From: Atherix ibis
Lineage: Eukaryota; Arthropoda; Insecta; Diptera; Athericidae
DNA: 64,000 nucleotides
Direction of reading: 5' to 3'
Assembly: GCA_958298945.1 (NCBI GenBank)
Contig: CATQJD010000001.1
Coordinates: 1,901,773-1,965,772 of the forward strand
Numbering within the stretch: position 1 is the stretch's first letter; the number at the start of each line of letters is the position of its first letter. Under the pieces are notes generated by a model. It had not been told where the DNA came from. It saw only the letters and a list, made by a program, of their open reading frames with translations, and searched no databases. The position numbers were made by a program, and so were the translations under genes. This document shows positions 58,289-64,000 of this stretch, piece by piece.

Positions 58289-61200
58289 ACTAGGAAAAAA
58301 ATCTAAAATCGAGAGTAAAGTAACAGGTAATGGTGGAAGGTATCAAAATTGGTAAGGGCTAAAACTTAATTTGTATAATAATAAGAAAAAAATTCAAGCA
58401 GAAGAAAATTACAATATATACATAAAAGGCCAAGAAGAAAAACTAAAGAGAGTGAATGACGGAGCTGACCGACCCAAATCCACCCAATGGTAGTTCTTCA
58501 CCACATATTTTTGGAGTACCCTTATAACGATGACGGTGATATATTTTGCACATTCTATAATTCGCATTACGAGTGTGGGACCAGGTACGTGTGGGAAGGA
58601 GAAACCTTAAATTAAAGTTGATTACTTCAAATTCATTACAAAATTTATATTTTTGTTCTAAATTAATTATTATATACATATATACTCGTATATATATAAA
58701 GCGTTATAAATAAAAAATAATAAAATAAATTTTTTTTGTATCCATTTTAGCTCATATCAGTTGAAAAGATTTTTTTTCACTCTGTTTTTCTTTAAATAAT
58801 AAAATATTATAATAATTGAAAGAATTTATTAATATATTATTTCTATGTCTTTACATATCCAATTAGTAAATAATATCTACTGTAAAATAAATTTTATTTT
58901 TTTTAAAAGAAGGCAGAAAAAAATTCCGTTTAAAAAGTAATGGTATTCATTTACATTCCAGAAACCTCAGAAAAACTAAACAAATTATATATTTTTCAAC
59001 AAAAATTTTTATAAAATTTGTTATAAAATGTTTATTAAACTAGTCGCAATGATTGCATACTTAAATTTATTACTTATTCAAGTAATAAATTACTTTAAAT
59101 TTATTACTTGATTGTACATTTAAAAAAAATCAATTATAATTAAAATAGCTCTAACAAAAATTTAATGTAGTTTTATAAGTGAAAAACCACGACTTTTTAT
59201 TTCTACAATATTTTCATTGTTAGTATAATTTGTAAAATTAAAAAAAAATAAAACGTACAATTATGATGATCAGAACATACACACACAACTTGTTTTCATT
59301 TTTTTTTCGGTGTCCCCTTTTTGTTAAATTTTGGATATGAAGGATTTTTTCATTTTTTTGTAAACTAAATTATTGTAATTCTTAAAATTGTTCGGTTATT
59401 TAAAAGTTAATTCCTAAGCACATTTAATCAAAATTTTAATACATTTATAATAATTTAACGTTTGATTATATCGAACTTATTTTTATGTATTGTTTTTTAT
59501 GCCACTTTATATAACTAAAAAATTGTTTTTTTTATATCTATTTTTTTTCTTATTAATAATATATTAATAAATTTATATATGTGCATATGTAAATGTTTAA
59601 TAAATTTATATGCGTATAACACACTCGTTAAACAATATTCGCAATTAAGAAATTTAAAAAAAATCAAGATTTTACTTATTTCATATATAAATATAAAAAC
59701 GTTTGAAAAATTATTGAAAATATCAATTAATTTTGTTTTGTTTTGATTCTTTACACCATAACTCAATGAATTTTTTGTTGAATTCTACAATTTTTGGCTA
59801 AACTCCAACAATAAAGTTTTTGTTTATATTTGCATGTACATACGTCACTGATATAAAATATAAATATATTTATTTATATTTCGACTTATTTTACTCAAAA
59901 TTCTTTTCCTCTCTTTATATTAAATAAACAAAGTTAATAAAAGAAATGGTCGCCCAAAAAATTTTCAAAAAAAATATACTTAAAAACATTTAATTTTTTA
60001 ATCAAAATTCGATTTTCTTAAAGACTTTTGAAATTTTTTTATTTCTTCATTATTTTTTTTATTTTTTTACAAAACTTTTTACCTATTTTTCCATAAAAAT
60101 CAAAAAAACATCGTATTTATATTTAAGAATTAAGGAACTTTTTTCACATCTTATAGTCGCGGACTCTCATCCCGAACTCTCAAAAGCAATCGTCTTCACG
60201 CTCAATTGCCAGGGCCCGACGAATACTGTTCGAATAACAAATGAATCCGACCTCAAAATATCGACTCTTTAGCTCGATCGTATGGCCGCTTTCGCAGGTC
60301 ATTCGATGAGGCGTCATCGAATCATAAAATTTGCTGAGGGTAGTGCTGCGACAGGCACTAAACCATCAAAAAATTGCATACCGAGCTATACTGATTTGTA
60401 CGCCTCCTCCTTAGAAACTAACGCCAAGCTTATTGTAATAATCTCTTTACTGGTAACTCATCATTCCATCTTGCTTCCGATATAATCGGTCTATGAGAAT
60501 TATAGCGGTTTAATCTACTTCGGAACTTCTGTTTCAATTTACCAGACGTAATATCTCAGCTATTTAATATTGTTCATTTTATGCAATCTGGGCTGACTTC
60601 TTTTAGAAGGCGACAAGCCGGCTCGCACCATTTTTAAAACGATTTCGCAGCTCCACCATTACCAAATAATATTCTAAAAACTTTTCCGTTGGCCTTTGGT
60701 GTCTCAAATTGAGTTCGAGTTCTATATCTATATCCGTATTCTGGTCACCCAGCCGATGTACAATGTTATTTTAATATCTTCCAAGCTTATATAAGGGTTT
60801 GCCTATAGGCTAGTCATATACAAATTACTAAATATCTCGTTAAATAGGCTGTATGTATTAGTAGCTAGCAACGAAAAATCTCCGCTCAATAAATTACACG
60901 CTGACATTTCAACTCAGAAAATAAACTCATCTACATTTCGGCGTTCGTTATTTACATTATAATGATTTGGCCAATATTTCATTGGGTTGACTGAGCGTAT
61001 ACGTTGCTGCTGGTATCCTCGATTATTAAGTATTGGTATCCTCAATGTTTGGAAAGTATCTCTAAAACCGAACGTATTTCTTGTTCTCGAATAAGGAGAT
61101 TCTACACTGAACAGGATTGTTAGGTGTATAGGAAAGCAATTCACCGTGGATTGGTGTAAAGTTTTATACGTGTATAGGGTGGCAATTTACCGTCAACTGA

Positions 61201-61589
61201 CTCCGCAAGTTTTCCAGACCAAAAGATTTGTGGTCCAGCGGTTCGGGTATTATAACCTAACCTTTGCTCCACGTATATTATAACACTATTTTTGTTTATT
61301 TAGGATATTATAATGTTACTTTACAAATAAAACTACTTACGAAAATATACGAGTATAAACTTAAACTAACATGTTCGAAACTATATTATATATTAATTAA
61401 AAATAAACTTGAAATTCAACTTATCAATTTCTGACAAAATTATAAATGTAGACGAAGCCTAAATATGCAGAGTGTTTGATATGCTACCATTTTATGGAGA
61501 ATGGCGATTTAAAAGTTAACGAAAGGCTACAAAATTGACGCGTGCGTAATTTTATCTATATTTATGAAATAAATAACATACTAAAATAC
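58289..61589. other. AT-rich intergenic DNA, no gene recognised
   Basis: 58700-60130 is extremely AT-rich with long T and A runs. 60140-61250 is more balanced and may hold old element sequence, but no motif could be named. A segment at 61277-61320 (ACTATTTTTGTTTATTTAGGATATT) recurs at 61629-61655 inside the LTR, suggesting an older LTR-derived piece. Confidence 0.45.
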
Positions 61590-62053
61590 TGTTACGATCT
61601 TACGCAGATTCAATTGATAGAGAAAATACTATTTTTGTTTATTTAGGATTTTTCTTTATTTAACTAAGTTGTATTTTACAAATAGATTACAACTATTTGT
61701 TTGTTTAGGTTGCATCAAAACTCAATGAATATTTTTGCTGTATTTCCACTTCACACTGTGACAATCACTTAAATAGTGATTTCCACTTCACACTGTATTT
61801 CCGCTTACTATAACATTCCGGAACTGAACTTTTTGAATGTTCGAAAATTCTGTAATATTTTTTCATATATTATACGGTTCTAGCTGATTCTTTTGGATAC
61901 GGTTTGTAATTTCATTCAACTTTGTATCAACTCGGATTCGGCCATGCCAACTGGCATGCAATTTCAACGACTGCCTTTTTCGTTACGTGGGACTATACAG
62001 CCATACCAAAGACCTCTCCTTGAATTCCACTTTTTTCCATTACGATCGTAACA
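61590..62053 (-). repeat. LTR (3' LTR of the minus-strand gypsy remnant), 464 bp
   Basis: Starts TGTTACGATC and ends GATCGTAACA, a perfect 10-bp inverted repeat with TG...CA ends. It lies directly downstream, in minus-strand sense, of integrase sequence, so it is read as the 3' LTR. No partner LTR is inside the window. Confidence 0.75.
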
Positions 62054-62218
62054 AATCTTACGCTAGTAACAGAAGTGTTTTATTGATTTGAAGTTCCTTT
62101 GGAAATCTATGAATTTCCAGAGGAACTCTGAATTCACAAAACACTCCTATAACTAGCTTCTCCGCTATTGTTATTACCTTCTGATTTGTATTGCAAACCA
62201 TTCTGACTATTTTGTAAA

Positions 62219-62617
62219 TTAGTAACTCACTACGAGTATGTACCGGTTTCCGTTTTTCATAGTAAAAAAAGGTTCCATTACGTACAGCAATATTCTTGCC
62301 CATGAATCACCCACATTGTATCGCTTCATCGCCACATTGCTTCTTGTCTGTCGCCCGTTTATAGATGCGTAGCTCTTACACCTGCGACACAAATCTTTTA
62401 TAATACCGCGGCAGTTAATCCAATAAAACCTGTGAAGAATTTTTACGTAACTTTTCTTCACCATCAGATGTGCTCCAGACACATCGTGGAAAAGCTTCAA
62501 TACGTCCACTACAATTATTTTTACAATTTTCAGATGGTAGTTATTTCTCCGAGAGTTTTCCAATTTACGGCACAGCAACTCATTATGAATCATTAAACTC
62601 TCCCCCACTGTGTCCAA
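62219..62617 (-). pseudogene. Ty3/gypsy integrase zinc-binding domain and core start
   Basis: Open for 132 codons. H-x3-H is suggested by FHDVSGAH and the Cys pair by CRRCKS, the HHCC fold that organises integrase. YNVGDSWARI and GNRYILVVSY follow, the usual linker and first core strand. Downstream the frame shifts into VAEKLVIGVFCEFRVPLEIH-like sequence (62058-62200) and is then cut by the LTR. Confidence 0.75.
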
Positions 62618-62693
62618 TACACTTCTGTAGTTGCACTCATACTTATTGTTTCATGCCATTGAGATTTTTTCATTCCATTTTTGAGCTATTTTT

Positions 62694-62739
62694 AAATCGG
62701 ATTCAAATATCCATCTTCTGGGAGATTTGAATCCGATTT
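62694..62739. repeat. 19-bp snap-back palindrome (18 of 19 paired)
   Basis: Arms 62694-62712 (AAATCGGATTCAAATATCC) and 62721-62739 around an 8-base loop, inside the decayed gypsy element. Confidence 0.85.
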
Positions 62740-63054
62740 TAGAATATTGTCACTGCATTCTTCGCTAAGAACACAATATTGTACTGCATTTTTCGCTAAG
62801 AGCACCCATTATTAAACTCTTTGTAACCTCGGCTTCTTTAACCTCATGTTAATTCTAATGTTTATAGCCATTTATACAAGGCCTCATCGAGAAACCATCT
62901 GCATTACAGTGTGATTTGACCCTATGATGCTCCGTAGCAAAATCGTACTCTCGTAATTGCTCGATTCAGCGAGCTACCAGGTCTTCAGCATTGTTGAAGT
63001 GGATCAACCAATGGAAAAAAATTTAGTATGGAAAAAAAATTTCTGTTATAAGGA

Positions 63055-63250
63055 ACTCACTATAATACAAACACTTCGGCATTTTAGCAAATATTTTTTG
63101 TGTTTGTATTATAGTGAGTAACTCTAGTTTTCCTCCGATTTTTATTTTTTATTATTGCTAAAAGGCCGAAGTGTTTTTATTATAGTGTGTAACTCTAGTT
63201 TTCGTCCGATTTTTTTTATTATACTGAGTGACGCAAAAGTTTTCCTTCGA
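63055..63250. repeat. Palindrome plus short direct repeats
   Basis: A perfect 20-bp inverted repeat (63055-63074 and 63100-63119, ACTCACTATAATACAAACAC) is followed by three direct copies of a TATAGTGAGTAACTCTAGTT-type unit (about 63111, 63181, 63219), each ending in a CCGATTTTT-like stretch. Confidence 0.8.
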
Positions 63251-64000
63251 TTAAGAAAATGCTTTGCTAAAATAAGTACTCACCACCCCGCGTTCTCCTC
63301 TCCATTGTGATAAAACTCGATCGATGTCCATATTACTAGCGTCTATGTCGATATTGCTTTATTCATTACAATTTTCGTTCCAGTTAAACTGACGCCTTAT
63401 TTCTGTAAGCTGATGTAATGGCCTGATAAAATCTGCAAAATTTTGTATAAATCACAAACTGAGAAATGCCCGCACCTCGGTCTAATTCATTGATATCGCC
63501 TAATCCGGACAGAATTGGTCTCCTTCGTATCCATTTGTATATTTCTATATGAAACAATGTCAGAGAAAGCTGACTTCTCTTTTGAAAAGTGAGCGCGCCT
63601 TGGGGCTCAGCTTTAGGTTTACATTTCATAGTTTTTTAAAAATCCGCCCTAGTTTTGCAAAAGATCTTCAAAATAATACCCAATTACGATTAAATCGTTC
63701 AAATATAAAAGGTAGGCAACTCTTATTAGCATAGAAAGCAGCAGTTCCATAAGCCTCTCGAATATTGCAGGCGCTTTGCATTATCCGAAATGGCATAACT
63801 TTGAATTACCACAGTCCTTTTCCTGTAGACAGCGCCATTTTTTATCTTTCCCATCAATTTCCATCTACCAGTAATTACTTTTCAAGTCTAAAGTGGAGAA
63901 CCACTTCATTCCATTTAGCATCAAGCCTGGGCAGTGAATAGCTGTCTTTCTTTGTGAGGTTTTCCAAACAGCGGTAGTCTATACAGAATCGCCAAAACTA

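Larger units (their letters stand above)
62054..64000 (-). mobile_element. Decayed Ty3/gypsy retrotransposon, minus strand, running off the right edge
   Basis: From high to low coordinates: reverse transcriptase start (SYSLPRLDAMLNGMKWFSTLDLKS, about 63880-63960) and later palm/thumb pieces with stops, degraded RNase H, then integrase zinc domain (FHDVSGAHLMVKKSYVKI, FYWINCRGIIKDLCRRC, about 62360-62520) and core start (GNRYILVVSY), then EKLVIGVFCEFRVPLEIH. The rest of the core, including the catalytic Glu region, is deleted, and the 3' LTR follows. Clearly dead. It is a different family from the 49-54 kb copies. Confidence 0.8.

Noticed and set aside
62219..62617. Host gene of about 130 residues on the minus strand
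   Set aside because: The Cys/His pattern and the following GNRYILVV-like strand identify it as gypsy integrase, and the adjoining sequence is retroelement.

Overview
The window is nuclear insect DNA. It is dominated by one very large nuclear copy of mitochondrial DNA (NUMT) flanked by decayed transposable elements. The mitochondrial genes follow the ancestral insect order and read with the invertebrate mitochondrial code (TGA = Trp, AGA = Ser). Together with the sequence style (COX1, 12S and 16S signatures, mariner, Helitron, Ty3/gypsy and Jockey relatives), this suggests a dipteran, probably a cyclorrhaphan fly. I cannot name the species, and I recognise no host protein-coding gene.

Layout. 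1-3300: minus-strand retroelement remnants, namely a zinc-knuckle LINE (1-633), a Ty3/gypsy integrase piece (655-1160) and a deleted Jockey-like LINE (about 1230-3123). 4320-4930: a decayed pogo/Tigger transposase. 5254-48363: the NUMT, two successive mitochondrial genomes head to tail (A 5254-20985; B 20986-48363), opening and closing inside 12S so that only about 138 bp of a perfect dimer is missing. The window + strand is the mitochondrial N strand, so rRNAs, ND1, ND4L, ND4 and ND5 read + and CytB, ND6, ND3, COX1-3, ATP6/8 and ND2 read -.

Unit B carries three clean transposon insertions that unit A lacks: a 1278-bp mariner in ND4 (27114-28391, TA duplication), a 5258-bp Ty3/gypsy element in COX1 (34347-39604, 238-bp LTRs that look identical, AAATG duplication, uninterrupted 1434-aa Gag-Pol), and a 5279-bp Helitron in the control region (42818-48096, between A and T). 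These insertions show that the mitochondrial-looking DNA really lies in a chromosome. The two units share several frame-breaking changes and a tRNA-Met that has lost its anticodon arm. They also carry private lesions, so a common damaged ancestor, or sequence exchange between units, must be considered.

48364-64000: nuclear DNA with two copies of one decayed Ty3/gypsy family (49024-50640, 52551-53860), two deleted mariners inside a duplicated segment (51766-52560 and 54073-54930), a long AT-rich stretch without recognisable genes, a 26-bp minisatellite (about 57846-58288), and a minus-strand Ty3/gypsy remnant with a 464-bp LTR (61590-62053) and decayed integrase and reverse transcriptase running off the right edge. 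Long snap-back palindromes recur in the decayed elements.
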